Shown here: positions 24,560-37,404 of the stretch, piece by piece | Layout of the letters: each line of letters starts with the position of its first letter | Position numbering within the stretch: the stretch's first letter is position 1 | DNA from: Endomychus coccineus | Lineage: Eukaryota; Arthropoda; Insecta; Coleoptera; Endomychidae | Reading direction: 5' to 3' | Assembly (NCBI GenBank): GCA_958510875.1 | Contig: OY294067.1 | Location: 252,603,736-252,667,735, forward strand | DNA length: 64,000 nt | Notes under the pieces: model-generated | What the model was told of the DNA's origin: nothing | Databases searched by the model: none | What the model saw: only the letters and a program-made list of their open reading frames with translations | Made by a program: the position numbers and the translations under genes

Positions 24560-25941
24560 CAAAGTTTCTGGATGAGTATCTTTGCTATTATGACACATGG
24601 AGGCAGAAGTCCAAGCGGATCGAATATTTTCGAGATGCTAGATAACATGGATCTCTTTGTTATTTCTCCAGATTATGTCAAATCCTTGAGACAATATTTG
24701 AGGTTGTCAGATGATGGTGTCCAGTACAAACCAAGAGTTTTAGTGCTTTCCTGACTGGAAAAATATACTTGGCTCAACATACCATTCCAAACTAACCCTT
24801 CCAATGCCTTGGATTCATTAGATGACCATTTTCTCAATGAGAAATGGGCTGATTGTAAACATGATGATACCTGAAGACATAATTTATTTACTTCTTCGAC
24901 GGAATCACCACCAGAAAGAAAATCATAGACATAAAAATCTTCGGATATTGCTCTACTTGCTTCAGGAAAACGCATAAGAAAGTCTGTTGATATTTGTTTC
25001 AAACAACGTATTGATAAAAAGCTGACTGAGGAAGTGCCATAAGTGACCGTGTTTAAGTTATATTCTGAGATTTCATCATTTGGAGAAAACCTCCAGAAAA
25101 TACGTTGAAAACATCTTTGTTTGGGATTTACAAGTATCATGCGATACATTTTTTCGATATCTGCGCTGACAACAATGCGATGTTGACGAAAACGAATGAG
25201 GAGAGATATGAGATCATCCTGGATTTTTGGCCCCACGATCTGGAGGGTGTTGAGGGAAACACCATCGTCACCGAGCCGTCAAAAACGACTCTCAGCTTGG
25301 TGGTAGAACTATACTCATTAAATACCCCACGATGAGGTAAATAATAACAACCATTAGAAGATTCGTTGGGAATAATCTTAGTCATGTGTCATAAGTTTTC
25401 ATATTCCTTCATGAAATTTATGTACATATTTCGTAGATTGGGGTTCGCCTGGAGTTTTCTTTCTAGGGAGTGGAGCCGTTTGAGTGCTGAGATCTTCGAA
25501 TTACCAAGAGAGAAAGGGGGATCAGTCTTAAAAGGTATGCTGACCACGAACCTCCCCTTCTCATCACGAGTGATGGTGTCAACAAAGTATTTCTCACAAT
25601 ATGATCCATCATCAATTAGTGGTTTAGGATCCTGGTAAGGTTCCTCGATTTCCCAAAATTTTGAAAGTTGTGTTTGCAAGCTTGTATTAAAGCAGCAATT
25701 GAGTTTTGATTTTGGTCTAGATAAGGGAATTGGACCTGATATGATCCAGCCCAATATATACAGAGTTTTGCAATGTGGGAAGATTAGGTCCAAGCTTGAT
25801 GTTTCCATTGCGAAATAGAGTATAGAAAATTTCTGCACCTACAAGAAGGTCGATTTCAGATGGTTTGAAGAATTCAGGGTCTGCTAATTTGATATCACTA
25901 GGTGTCTGAAGAGACGTAGTATCAATGTGAGCCCCTGGCAT
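24560..25941 (-). pseudogene. BEL/Pao reverse transcriptase, frame-broken
   Basis: The RT region runs over several open pieces. 25717-25941 is the end of the protease. 25389-25838 is the RT N-terminus (SKFWEIEEPYQD, then RDEKGRFVVSIPFK). A TGA at 25389-25391 interrupts the same frame, which continues at 25137-25385 (STTKLRVVFDGS). 24673-25236 carries VVSADIEKMYRMILV (palm motif with catalytic Asp). Its second catalytic box reads YVYDFL instead of the usual YVDDFL, so the enzyme would be inactive even if the frames were continuous. Confidence 0.85.
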
Positions 25942-25984
25942 CCTATCACATATGTTTGGTAGAATTAGGCAAGACAGAGATTGA

Positions 25985-27445
25985 CTATAAGGGGTTATAT
26001 CTGGAAGTAATGGTTACCTTGCAACGATGTTTAACTGTAGATACAGTTTGGTTAATTCCTGCTATGGCCAAATTTTCATTGGTAGTAGGTATTTGGAGCT
26101 TCTCACACAATTCTTGTGATATAAAATTCGATTGACTGCCAGAGTCCAGTAAAACCCGACATGTATGTATGCAATTGTATGAGTCGTAAATATTGACCAA
26201 AGCTGTCGAAAGAAGCATGCTGCATATATGCGCAAAGTTGCAGTTTGATGTAAGAGTACTGGAACGACCAGCGGAATTATCATTATTTGAGTTATTATTT
26301 TCTGTTTGATCAGTTTGAGACCCGTTTATATTATCAATGTGCAATAGAGTATGACGCTTCCGAATACATTTTTTACAAACCGTTGATTTACAGTCAGAAG
26401 TTTTGTGGTTATTTCGCAAACAGTTTGTACATAATCTGAAAACTTTCACCCTTTCCAACCTGGCAACTGGGTCTAGTTTCAGAAAATCACCACAGTTAGT
26501 CAGCCAATGATCTCCCTTGCAAGATAGGCAAACTATTTTAAAGGTAGAAATAAAAGATTTATTATTCATTCTTGATTTGGATGTAGATGCTGAAAAGTTT
26601 CCTTTGATAGATATTTGTTTGATCCTGCTGGGATTATTATGCTCTTTCCTCTCCAAGACATCAGCTTGATCATTGAGAAATTGCCGAAATTCCTCTAGTG
26701 TAGGGACGTCACCTGCAATTTTGTATGACTCCCACTCATCCTCAGTTTTCTTGTCTAGCTTTAAAGCCAAATGAAAAATAAGATAAGAATCCCAGTTTTC
26801 AGTAGATATCCCCAGCTGATTTGAGGACCTTAGATGCTCAAAAACCTCGTCAGACAGTTGTCTCAATGTTGATGAGGATTCTTGAGATATTTTTGGAATG
26901 CTATTTAGAGATTTCAAGTGATTATGAATTAACATTCGCTTGTTGTTGAAACGTTTACATATGATATCCCACGCAACCTCATAGTTATCAGCTGTTACAT
27001 CGATTTTTGCAATGAGTCTTTTGACACCATCATCAAGATGAGTTTTCAAATAATAGAATTTTTCAGCATCTCCGACACCCTGATTGTTATGCATAAGATC
27101 TACATATAGGTCCCGGAACTCTAACCACGATTGATAGCCACCCTTGAAAATGGGCAATTTTATCTTAGGAAGCCTAATATTAGGTGCATTCTGAGAATTT
27201 CCCTGATGATAAGAACTTACTGAACCAGCTACTTCTGAATTTGAGCTATCTCCCGGATGTAAGATGGTTCCAAATTCATGTAAGATACCTCGTGCTATTG
27301 ATGTTATACTATAAAAGGAATTTTCAAATGATTCACGCTCTGATAATTGCTCATCAAAGTCTCCACAATTTAAATCAATTTGGTCCTGAATATTTTCAAA
27401 TTGTACTGCGTTCTCTAAGCGTGCTTCAATTTCAATCAAAAACAT
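25985..27445 (-). pseudogene. BEL/Pao Gag with start of aspartic protease
   Basis: This 486-codon frame starts at ATG 27445. The N-terminal half is the capsid-like DUF1759/Gag region (LPKIKLPIFKGGYQSWLEFRDLY; then FYYLKTHLDDGVKRLI). Residues ~300-370 hold zinc-knuckle-like Cys/His motifs (CLSCKGDHWLTNC, LCTNCLRNNHKTSDC, CKKC). Near the end VLLDSGSQSNFIS is the aspartic protease active-site loop. The frame ends at 25985, but the protease continues in another frame (25717-25941, IDLLVGAEIFY), so a single-base shift separates Gag-Pro from Pol. The usual Gag N-terminus is short here. Confidence 0.85.
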
Positions 27446-27709
27446 TTTGTCTGGTAATTGGTTTACTGATAAGCTTTTAACGTTGATTCAGCTATATTTA
27501 TAAAGTTTTTGAAAAGAGTTAACTTTCTTTTTATCACAGCGCGTTGTTTTTTTTAATTTTGTAATTCCTCCTCCATGATTAAATTGTTAGAATTATGGAA
27601 TGAATACTTTACCGTCCTCACCAGGACGCTCACCAGGATATGCTGCCACCAACATGTTTTCTGTATGGGATGAGCTCTGGTTTCACTTGAATCCGTATCG
27701 ATGGACCAA

Positions 27710-27929
27710 TGTTTTTAGAGTTTTAGTTTAGTGGACTGTATTTATTGTAATAGTTTGGTTTAAATATTTATTGAAGATTTACAATTTTGTAATGACAATT
27801 TATACGTTTTGCTTGTTTCTATTAATTAATTCCAATCCCGTCACAATTCCTTGGCCTGCTACGCGCTGTCCGAGCGGGTCATAGATGCGGGATATATAAC
27901 ATCGGCATAGATCTTTACAAGATCCAACA
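27710..27929 (-). repeat. 5' LTR of BEL element
   Basis: 220 bp, TG...CA, aligned without gaps to 22130-22349. Transcription of the element would start here on the minus strand. Confidence 0.9.
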
Positions 27930-27934
27930 CGATC

Positions 27935-28449
27935 AAAGCCAATGGTTCGAACATTGCTCCGCGAATACATTTAAAATCAATATCAGATTTGGATCTTTCA
28001 TTATATTTGATATAGAAAACATTTAATTTTGAATCCATAAATTCCAGATATATTGAAGTCAACATTAACATCGCATGAAAATTCTTAATATCTGAATGTA
28101 GAATACAGTAACTAATATATTCGTGAAATAGGTAGGTCGTACTTCAAACTAAAACTACAAGCCAGTGCATATTAACTGATCCATTTACAATGAAATGAAA
28201 TGTAGCTCCAGAGAAATTAACTTCGTTCAAGGGAACGCTTAATTACATTTATTTCCAACAGAGTAAAATTTGAAAACATTATAAACGTGCATATTTCATT
28301 AGATAAATCAATTAGAACCATATAATAGAGTTTCTTGCGTTTAAAACGATGATAACTTTTCAATCTCTCTAAATGGGTATTTTTAGTATGGTCATCATAA
28401 GTTTTGTGCTTTATTATTCTCCTAGTATTAATGTTCAATTTTGTTCCAG
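27935..28449. other. intergenic, no gene supported
   Basis: Nothing recognisable was found between the BEL element and the next exon. The minus-strand frame at 28217-28549 overlaps the exon at 28450 in antisense and is considered a shadow. Confidence 0.4.
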
Positions 28450-31400
28450 TTATAATCAACAGGAGAAAATCCGGACCAGCCATTGAATTCATTCTGAACT
28501 CTACTTTAGACGATGGCACTTCTATTGGAGAGTTTTCAAGCGGTGACAATCAAGAATACAATTGTGGGACCGGAATTCATCGGAGTCGATTGGAATTTTT
28601 GGAGCAGATTATCAATTGGACCTTTCCTGTTAACCAGGAACATAGAAGCAATTTAACCTTCCAGTGAGTACCTACAATATGCTTGTTCCTTCCTAATTAA
28701 AAACTCATAAGTATCAAGAGGTGACTTGTTTTATATTCTACGTAAATAAAAAATATCAAATATAAGATATATAAGAATAGATCCGACACTAGCGAGTAAA
28801 GCGGTTTATGCACTATCGGGCGTTAAAGTACTTTTGTTGTTTTATTTGTTACTCATTGTAAACATCAATTTTGACATTCTATCTACAAGCTACTAACTTG
28901 ACAGAAGAATTGTAGAACATTTACAAGTTACTAGCGAGATCTAAAAATGACAAATGAAATTTTTTTTCCATTTAATTTTCAATAGGAAACAAACTTGGAA
29001 ATATCAACATTTTCTTTGATTACTGATCAGCTTCTTAACATAGCTCTTTCTGCCCGTAGGGAAGGACTGAATCTAGCAGGCCTTTGATTCGTATTCGGTA
29101 TAAATCTCGACTCGCACCAACTATTCACACTTCATTCTCGTATTTCACTGAATTCTGGAAAACCTAAAGGGAATAAATTTTAGGTTTATGTTCAGTTTCA
29201 AAAAACATGTGAAACAACTAATAATTTGAACTTGAGACATGTCTATGAGCATCTACTTCTCATTAACTTTATACGTATTATCTTTGGCGCGAGTGGACTA
29301 GAGATCAGTGTTCTCTTTATTCTCAGGCAGCCGACACTGCTTTTTGGTAGAAATCCTTCAATTATTGTCAATGCATTTTATATTCTGCCAATAAATGCGT
29401 TTATATTCATTATTCTTATTATTCTTATTATTCTTATTATTCTTATTATTCTTCTTATTATTATTATTTCGACTTCAGTGACACACTTTCTTAGCGTAAG
29501 CTGGAAAATTTTCACGGACCCCTCGCGCGCGATATTGGGTTCGGCTCGGTGGACAGGAACGAAGTTCATCATGACCTGTCAATCCGATGTTAATGGGATA
29601 GAAATTTTCTAACGACGTGGCATGTTTGGAGAATGCAAGCTTTCTGCATGATGCTGAAAAGACCAAGGGGTAACTGTAGAATCGCCAAATTGTCCTTTAG
29701 ATTTCTTGTTAGGACACCCTCTGCTGACATCACGGTCGGTAATATGACCATACATCTTTGAACTTCCACATAGACTTAATCTCAATTGCTAGATTTTGAT
29801 ATTTTCTAGACTTTTCTTGGTCTGTTTTTTTCAAGTTATGGGTGAGTGGTATTCCAATTTCGACAATCCATGCTTTCTTTTCTTTTTTTTCCCATAGGGT
29901 TATATCTAGCCGATTAATATTATTATTATTATATTATCACTATTATTATTACTATTATTATTATTATTATTGTCATTATTATTATACAAGCCAACAGAAC
30001 GTCTTCCGTTGCCCGAATCACACCTTTTTTGTCTACAAGTTTTTAAACTAATTGTATTCACGCCCATAACCCTGAATATTTCTGGCAATAAACTTAGTCA
30101 TAGTGGTGGCTCCGTCAATGATGGCTTCTGGCACATTAATTTTATTAGAATAACTAAACTGTGAAATAAACGATATACGTTGTCATTATTGATTCCAAGG
30201 TTTATGCCATTATTGATGTTTTTTTTCGTAAGACTAGAAGTTATTTGAGCATACATTGAATATTACTTTTTTCGAAAAAAAAAGCGGCTTAAGTATATAC
30301 AGTGTGTCCAAGATGTCTATCATGGGCATAACTGAAACGCTAAAAATAATAATATGCTATTGTTGAGTCTGCTCTGGCACTTGACCTCTGTGCTCATGTG
30401 CGAAATGGATTTTTATAGGATTGATTTTCAAATGTTGGGCAGTATCCTGAGTCACGGTTTGTATTATTAAGGAAATCACCTTTCCAAGATTTGGAAACCA
30501 ATCTATCAAAATTCCACTTTGCACATGATCACACAACGGTGGGGTAGCGTGAAATTTTCAGACAATAAATACCGTGCTAGAGAATCACAGAAGAATCAGT
30601 TCCAGTTCAAGCCTCAATAAGCCTACAGTGAGGATGCCATAGAGTCGTGCTAACACAGAATACATCCGAAGCCCAAGAATTTGCAAGATTAGCACGCGAA
30701 AGTCTACTACTAAATATAATTTATCGTTAGTTAATTGGTCGCCTTAAGTATTAGACTGCACAATCTCACAAATTTTTTTCCAATGCAGACAAAATTTCCT
30801 CAGAAATCTTGATGAGTAGGTACTGAATCTGATCTGACAAGTAATCGAACCGTCATAAGTGATATACACTGTCGTATACACAGGTCTGGAAACTCTATGG
30901 TTGACTTGAGTTTCTTACGGGTCGCCTAACTCGTAGTCCCTCGCTCAGCCACCAGTTAGCGCTTGGATCACGAAGTGGTAAAGCGATTTCTTCCCGGAAT
31001 CGCAAGCATCCTCTTTTTTCGGATTTCCGCATCTTTCGGCAGTTTAAAAACAGAAGTTTCTTGCTTTACACTTTTGTACCCCGTTTTGTATTTCGGCACA
31101 ATGCACGATTTCGTAATTTGTTTCTAAAAACGCAGGTATTCCTTTTGTTGACAAGTCAACTGACAGTTGTCAGAAAATACTCCTACGTGACGACTTTTGG
31201 TGCTACAGGCCAGTCGACGCCTAGCGGACTCACTGCTCACATAGGAAACAACCTCGAGTTTCCAGACCTGTGTATACGACCGTGGTGATATATCAGTGAG
31301 TGGGATTAAAAATTTGTATCAAAATTATAGAGCCGTAAAAAAATGATGATGGCTGATCGAAAACGAAACGTCGAATATTAAAACTGACGTTACCATAGGA

Positions 31401-34400
31401 AAACTTATAAAAAGTTGTTCCAGAGAAATGTGTTTTATTTTGTTCTCTGACGGTAACACTAGAAAAAAATAAAATAGGAAATCAAGAAATGCGGTTTCCC
31501 AAAATTACTTGAAAATCAAAAATGAAATTGTATACTTTCTTATGAATGGCCCTTTAGTTACGCAACGTTTTCCTCGTTTAACTAGAAATGTATCTGTTAT
31601 CGTTTCAGATCCTTATCTTGGACATACTGTATACTTCTAGCCAATGGAGATATTCTGGCATTTTTACCTAAATGACAAAACAAAGCCAATTTTCAACAAG
31701 AAATATTTTGTCCTATATAGAAAACAGTAAAATATTCTGCAATGGGTCATGCATGCTAGCCCTGAGTCTTCTGATACATCTTCACTGTTATTCTGCCAGA
31801 AGTTGACTATTATTATTTGGGATTGTTATAAGGCTTATTTGGAGTTAACAAACTGCAATGCAATTGGTCCGTATATGCTAAATATTAAACTTCCAGCAAG
31901 TACCTTCCTCGCACTCACGTTATATATTCTAATAGCATAGTAGTAGAGTCAAGTATAATAATGGTGTGATAGACGCGCTGTCTCGCTAGGGATTCGTCAG
32001 GAGAAATCCCGAGGGTGGATCAATAATCGCACCATCAAGCAAAATCCTTAATGTTATTTTCAACGGAAACACCCTGCGACGCGCTCAAGCAACGATGGGA
32101 TGGAACCCGAAGCTTTAGACAGGCATATATCTAATAAGATCATATGGCCAAGGTAATATATATTTCATTGTGTCCGCTTGGAAGCAATGTTTTAATAACG
32201 GAAGTGGAGTTTTGAGATAACTGCGCATGAGCGAGAGCTAGGCTGGGCTAGGCTAGGCTTTTCATATTTATTTACTTTGATTTTAATTCGCCGAATGCAC
32301 AGTCACATTTGTTTCGATTTTGTGAAAGGAGAAATTATTTGTTGAAGTGATTTTGCTGTTAATTGTACTCTTTTATCATTTATTGGATGATGATTTTGAT
32401 GTAAATAGGTTTTTGAAACCGTTTTGCTTGTAGTCATAAGCAAATTTCCCCCGTAGATCCGGCACTGTAATCAGCTGAACTTTAGTGGAACTAATTAAAT
32501 ATTTTTTAAACGTTCAAATAATGAGTGAAATTGCGTTCAACGTTCTTCAATATTCCATTTAATTTCTATCGAAAACAGAATGTAAAATTTCTTTTCCGAA
32601 TGCAAATTACATTTATAATGGAATATATTTTTACTCAAATAATCGCTTGACGTTGAATAGCTTTTAAATTGTTCCGAAACACGTCATTTCCATCCCATAA
32701 TGAATCATTTGTTCTTCGATAGGGTTTAGTTGATTAATTTCAGTAACACAACAGTAACAGTAACATTGTAGCAAATCTGTAGTAAAACGGGAACCTTTGA
32801 TGAAATCCACATGCCGACTACTCCATCAAATTAAAGGGTTGGTAATCTCTTAGAATCAGACGAGAATAATACAGACATAAAAGTAGGCGCCTGCTAAGTG
32901 AACTTTATTTTTTCTAGATAGGTATATACTTAGTAGAGTAAAATTGCAGGCGAAGGACTATTATATTATTAACCAATTCTATCTTACATCATAGTCTATG
33001 TTATTGTGCATCTGAAATCGGAATTTACGACATCTCCAGGTAGTATAGACATAACTTTTGAGAATTAGAAAACTGTTTTTTTATACGTATAACACGCAAT
33101 ATCTCAGAAACTACTTGGACTATTAGAATAAACTTTTTCTTATCTAAAAGTAGAGACTTTGAAGCACATATAATAGTAAAAAAATGTACAAGAACTGTTT
33201 TGTTTATTGGTAAAAATATCGAAATAAGTCTGTGTACCACTTTTAATACATCGATTTTTTAAGTGATCGTAAAACTTTTTATTTTTGGAATCCTTCCATA
33301 CAATCTGCAAAAAAAACTCTTATATATTCGGAAATATTCATTTTCAAAATATCATGTTGTGTTGGACTTGATGCGTCCGCTATTTACTGCGAAGTATAAC
33401 GGTGTGCTGCTTGTCGAAGTCGGAAAGTTTATCAAAGGTGTTGCCCATACGTTATTTTCACTTTGTTCTTATATCTATAAGCTGGTTGTATTGCAAACTT
33501 AGAAAACCAATTACGGAATTTAGTAATTACTGAAGGGTAATAAAAAAAACTTTTGAATCTCAATGGTAGTGGCTTCAATTTGGTTACTTGTTTCCGTTTC
33601 AATTTCCCTTTTTGCTTAGAAATTAAGTTATTGATCAAATATTTGTCGTAACCATTGCCAACGTATTTGATGAACTTCGTTGCTATAATTTTGCTGGCTC
33701 AAAGGGACATTCAATAATCTATGACCAAGACTAATAAATGGAGCTATTTTATGATTAAATGTTGTAACTGAGTATACCTATTTGTCTGAGTGAATTTTCT
33801 GTACATGTCGAATTGCAAGTGATAACCGTCTTGTATAATGTTAATATCAAGGAAAGGAAGCTGTTTATCTATTTCTATTCCTACAGTGAATTTCAGTGAA
33901 ACAAATTAATTACTAGGCATGCTCAAAAATCAATGGAAATCTAAATGTACTTATAATCACGAAAATCATCGACAAATCTATACCAAACTTTAGAAAATTG
34001 ATTTAATTTTCATTTCAAGGAGGCTTCAATTGGCCAGAAAAGGACAGAGTTGATTGCCCATTGCACATCCGCTTGTTTCTTTATAGCAGTGTAAGTGAAA
34101 TAACTTAGCTCCATACATAACGACGTAAGGATCACGTATTCTGTGCTGTTTGTATCGGGGATATTAATATTTGAAAGCCATTTCTTCAGAATGCTTATCG
34201 ACGCAGAGATTGGGGTATTTGTAAATAGTGAAACAACATCAAATAAAACAGTAGTATCACCAGGTGAAACAAGTGAAATAATTCAGCTCCATACATGAAG
34301 ACTCAAAAATAACGTACTCTGTGCAGTTTATATCGGGGATATTAATATTTGAAAGCCATTTCTTCAGAATGTTCGTCGGGTCAGGGATTGTGGTACTGGT

Positions 34401-37375
34401 ATATAGTGAAACGAAAGTATCACCAGGTTCAAGTTTGAAATCTTCCAATTTTGCAGTTAGTTCCAAACATTTTTTCACAGACAACTTGATACGACTAGGA
34501 AGTTGCTAAGTTCGTTAACTAACTATTTTGCTATGTTATACGTGGAACAATTAATGTTTGGAATGGAATTTTCCGATTAATCAATCTGTAACCAATATAG
34601 TTTAGGAAGATTAGGAGTCCAAGTCTTTCAAATTATCGGAGATTACAGCAGTACATTTAGTCCGGTCAAATTAGCCGATTATCCCAGGAAATTTTCCGGA
34701 CTCAACCAAATGAGATGCGGTTTTTTGCAAACTGTTCGGGAGGCCAAATAGATCATTTGAACAATATAACATATTGCCTCTACGACGTTCTCTAGCTTTG
34801 GGAGCATAAATTGGCCAATTTTCATGTCCAATTTTTGGTAAAATTCGGGAAATTCGACGTCAGATTTTGTATTTGACCACTTCCTGGGGAGTAATTGGCC
34901 AATTATTGCCCCAAAAATGGGGCAAATCGACAAATAGTTCGCAAAGTGGCCAAAAAATCGCACTCGTGGGTATTCGAGGTCGCTGATCAAGATTCCGACT
35001 TCAGATTTTACATTAAACTATTTCCTGGGGAGTAATTGGCCAATTTTTGACTGGCCATTTCATTAGATTAACTCAAAATAATATTTGTAAAATGTTTCAC
35101 AATCATTTACATCAGCATCTTAATAGTATATCATAATATTTAAAACGCAAATAAAGATGAAAAATTATTATATACAATATACATCATTGTACAATATATT
35201 ATAGAAGAGCAGGTTTTCTTTTATCTGTGAGGAGTCGAATGGGGCCCGATATTTTATAGGGGAGAATGTTATTTTTATTCTTACATTCTCTTGTCCGTCT
35301 TCACAGCTGCTTAGCATCTTTTGTATCAAGCGCATCTTAACTTCCCCTATCGGCGCACTTTTTGAATTTTTGGATGCGCGTCGTCTTGCATAGTAAGTAT
35401 GTCGTCTGCAGACGCCTTTTTGGGAAACTTCCGTCATATGGTTTGCCGGCTCAACTTTGTCGCTCACTATCAACTCTTGTCTTAGGAAGATCACTCCATT
35501 CGGTGATTGATAGAGTATCTATCCTCCGATACAATGGTTATTACCGCTGGTGTTCCACAGGGATCTGTCTTGGCACCAACTTTGTGTTTGCTTCATATCA
35601 ACGATCTGCTGGAAGTGACCACCTGTCCTGTCCACAAGATTTGCAGATGATGGTACACTTCATACCGCTATCTCATCTAGAGCCCCTATACCATCCATTC
35701 AAAGAATTTGGAATGGGGATCTGATAATCTAGTACAGTTCAATGCTACCATAACTCAAGCTTGCGTCTTCTCCAGGAAGGCGGATCCCATAATCCCTAAT
35801 ATGTTGATGTCAGGTTCAACTACTCCTATGAATTAGTCCATAACAATGCTCGGGATCACCACCAACAGCACCCTTTCATGGGACGATCATGTGAAATAAA
35901 TTGCTTAAGCCACTTCACAAAAACTTGGTTTTCTATTCCGTGCCAAGAGCTAGTTTACATCCCAGCAGCTCCTCATAATCTACAAAGCACAGATACGACC
36001 CTTTCCTGGAGTACTGTTCACATGTTTGGAGTTCCGCTCTCATACATACTCTTAAGTTTTTGGATCCTATCCAGAAGAGAGCTATTCGTTTGATTGATGA
36101 TTTCACACTTCATTGACCTCTATAGAACATTGTAGAAACGTGTGAGATCTCTCCCTTTTCTACAGATATTCTCATGGTCAGTGTTCATCAGAAATCTCGT
36201 CTGTTGTACAACACGAGAGATTCCAGATAGGTGGATTAGACGAGCTCAAACTAGTCACCACTTCAATGTCAAACTCGAGACCTGCCCACCAGACTTCATT
36301 TTTTTATCGAACAGCAAAGTTGTGGAACTTTTTACCTAGTGAGGTCTATTCCTGAGCATATAACCTCCGAAATTTCAAGAAAAATACGAATGTCTATTTC
36401 CTCTCCCTAGGTTCCACTGCTGGCTCACATCATGTTCTTCGAAGGTTTCCCTCTTGTATAGTCAAGGTATAAAAGAACAAAAAACTTAAATATTTGTGTA
36501 TGTTTTCTTTGTATTGTATTCTACTTCAGATATTCAAATTGATTTCTATTCTCTTGTATCCTATTCTATATGATCATTTCTAATGTAGTAATGTAACAAC
36601 TTGACGAGATCAAGATGGAATGCCATCGACATGGAATAACATTCACATGAATTAACATGTTGAATCAATTTGGGGAGGTAATTAAAATGTGTACCTTTAA
36701 TGTGGAAATTCATATAAGCTTAAATTCAAAATTAATATTTTATTTGTAAGTATTTTGAAGTCATTTAAATAAGACAATGAAAAAACATGCATGATTGTCT
36801 TCTATTTGACAAGACAGTGAGTAAGAGAAGAGGGTCAAGAACTTTATGACACAATGTGACACAGGGGTTTAATAATCAATTAAAAAAACACTGGCATCAT
36901 TTATGAAAGTTCTCTGAGAAAATCGCAAAAGTAGAGGGCATAAAACCTAATTTGTGTCTTCGCAATCATAATGTCTTCTTCTCTGTTGTAGATTAACATT
37001 ACAATTTAATTTGGCCTGAAGGAAGGTATGAAATTAAAACAACTCTTGTTACAGATTGAATTATCAACTGGAGGGAACTTCATCAGTCTATCGTCTGTTC
37101 TTCACAATTCCAATAACGCAAGGTAAATAAAATTTTAATTTATTAAGAAAACAAATTTCGGGTCATCTGTTATTTTTGCAACTTAAGCGAGAGAGAGTCA
37201 AATTTCATTAACCTGTGACCGTTTGTTCATAAAGGCTTACAAATGTCAGTGAATACGTGGAACCAAGTCTCTAGAGTCAGCAATATAACTAATTATGACT
37301 TTCATATACTTCTGAATAATTGTAGGTAAAACTTGTCTTTACGGGTCGAATAAGTCAAATCAAATTTTGATATGA
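28450..37375 (+). CDS. unrecognised multi-exon gene, 3' exons
   Basis: Exon A is 28450-28663, preceded by acceptor TTTTGTTCCAG and followed by donor GTGAGT. Exon B is 37055-37122, with acceptor TTGTTACAG and donor GTAAAT. They join in frame (phase 2 into 1) without stops: exon A ends at NLTF plus two bases and exon B supplies LNYQLEGTSSVYRLFFTIP. A possible terminal exon C at 37326-37375 (acceptor ATTGTAG) gives GKTCLYGSNKSNQILI and a TGA. The product has N-glycosylation sequons (LNSTLD, INWTFP, SNLTFQ) and Cys residues, suggesting a secreted or extracellular segment. I do not recognise the family. Upstream exons, including the start, were not found. The 8.4-kb intron contains Penelope and LINE debris. 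Confidence 0.45.
29398..29468. repeat. (TTATTC)n / (TTA)n microsatellite
   Basis: A tandem TTCTTATTA-type simple repeat. The open frames covering it are low-complexity artefacts. Confidence 0.85.
29918..29986. repeat. (ATT)n microsatellite
   Basis: An imperfect TTA/ATT triplet run. It produces poly-Tyr or poly-Asn open frames that are not genes. Confidence 0.85.
30390..30690 (+). repeat. Penelope-like terminal fragment, decayed
   Basis: CAAATGTTGGGCAGTATCCTGAGTCACGGTT matches 60858-60890 in part. The following GTTCAAGCCTCA ... GAGGATGCCAT ... CATCCGAAGCCCAAGA matches the 13540-13650 and 61720-61850 repeats. The CTGAAGA box has decayed. Confidence 0.5.
30865..31290. mobile_element. MITE with ~30-bp inverted ends
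   Basis: Left end near 30870 contains CGTATACACAGGTCTGGAAA followed by CTC; the right end near 31255-31280 has the same phrase inverted. It is about 420 bp with no transposase. The CACAGGTCTG phrase loosely resembles the end of the P-like element at 39198, but common ancestry is not shown. Confidence 0.65.
31300..33370. other. intronic/intergenic DNA, no gene supported
   Basis: No domain-bearing open frame was found. The short frames at 31749-31940 and 33025-33240 are unremarkable. Confidence 0.4.
33430..34490 (-). pseudogene. Penelope-like reverse transcriptase fragments
   Basis: Two tandem partial copies of the same RT segment lie here on the minus strand. 34257-34484 has LEDFKLEPGDTFVSLYTS, then ILKKWLSNINIPD and CMELNYFTF-like sequence. 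34090-34256 repeats the segment as DVVSLFTN, ILKKWLSNINIPD and LCMELSYFT. Further down, a WYRFVDD-like block (near 33980) is the catalytic box of Penelope RTs, and 33432-33638 resembles the following linker. Stops occur throughout, so it is dead. The internal duplication of about 160 bp is unusual. Confidence 0.65.
34660..35050. repeat. local repeats related to the fold-back at the window end
   Basis: ACTTCCTGGGGAGTAATTGGCCAAT occurs twice in near-identical form (about 34880 and 35015). GTATTCGAGGTCGCTGATCAAGATTCC resembles the GGTCGCTGATCACGATTCC unit at 63090-63520. Confidence 0.5.
35400..36480 (+). pseudogene. Jockey-like LINE reverse transcriptase, copy 2
   Basis: Nucleotide-level relative of 4620-5580. 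It keeps CTTCCGTCATATGGTTTGCC, the GVPQGSVLAPTL block (35550-35585) and fragments around the FADD box (near 35640) in broken frames. The 3' end is near 36475 (GTCAAGGTATAAAAGAAC), as in copy 1. Confidence 0.75.
36481..37050. other. intron sequence upstream of exon B
   Basis: No recognisable feature. It ends at the acceptor TTGTTACAG of the exon at 37055. Confidence 0.4.
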
Positions 37376-37404
37376 AAACATTAAACGGATAAGGGGTCGC
37401 TTAC

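Larger units (their letters stand above)
22130..27929 (-). mobile_element. BEL/Pao LTR retrotransposon, complete but broken
   Basis: The element is 5.8 kb, reads on the minus strand and is flanked by CGATC on both sides (22125-22129 and 27930-27934). Each LTR starts TG and ends CA. The order is gag, protease, RT, RNase H, integrase, which is BEL/Pao and Metaviridae order; the DUF1759-type Gag and the DUF5641-like integrase tail indicate BEL/Pao. The stretch just inside the 5' LTR (complement of about 27692-27709, TTGGTCCATCGATACGG) is the likely primer-binding site. Frame shifts and stops run through gag-pol. Confidence 0.9.

Noticed and set aside
31320..31380. Third hammerhead-like motif (GATGATGG ... 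GAAACGTCG)
   Set aside because: The CTGANGA box is not present and the stem is weak, so the match is too poor.
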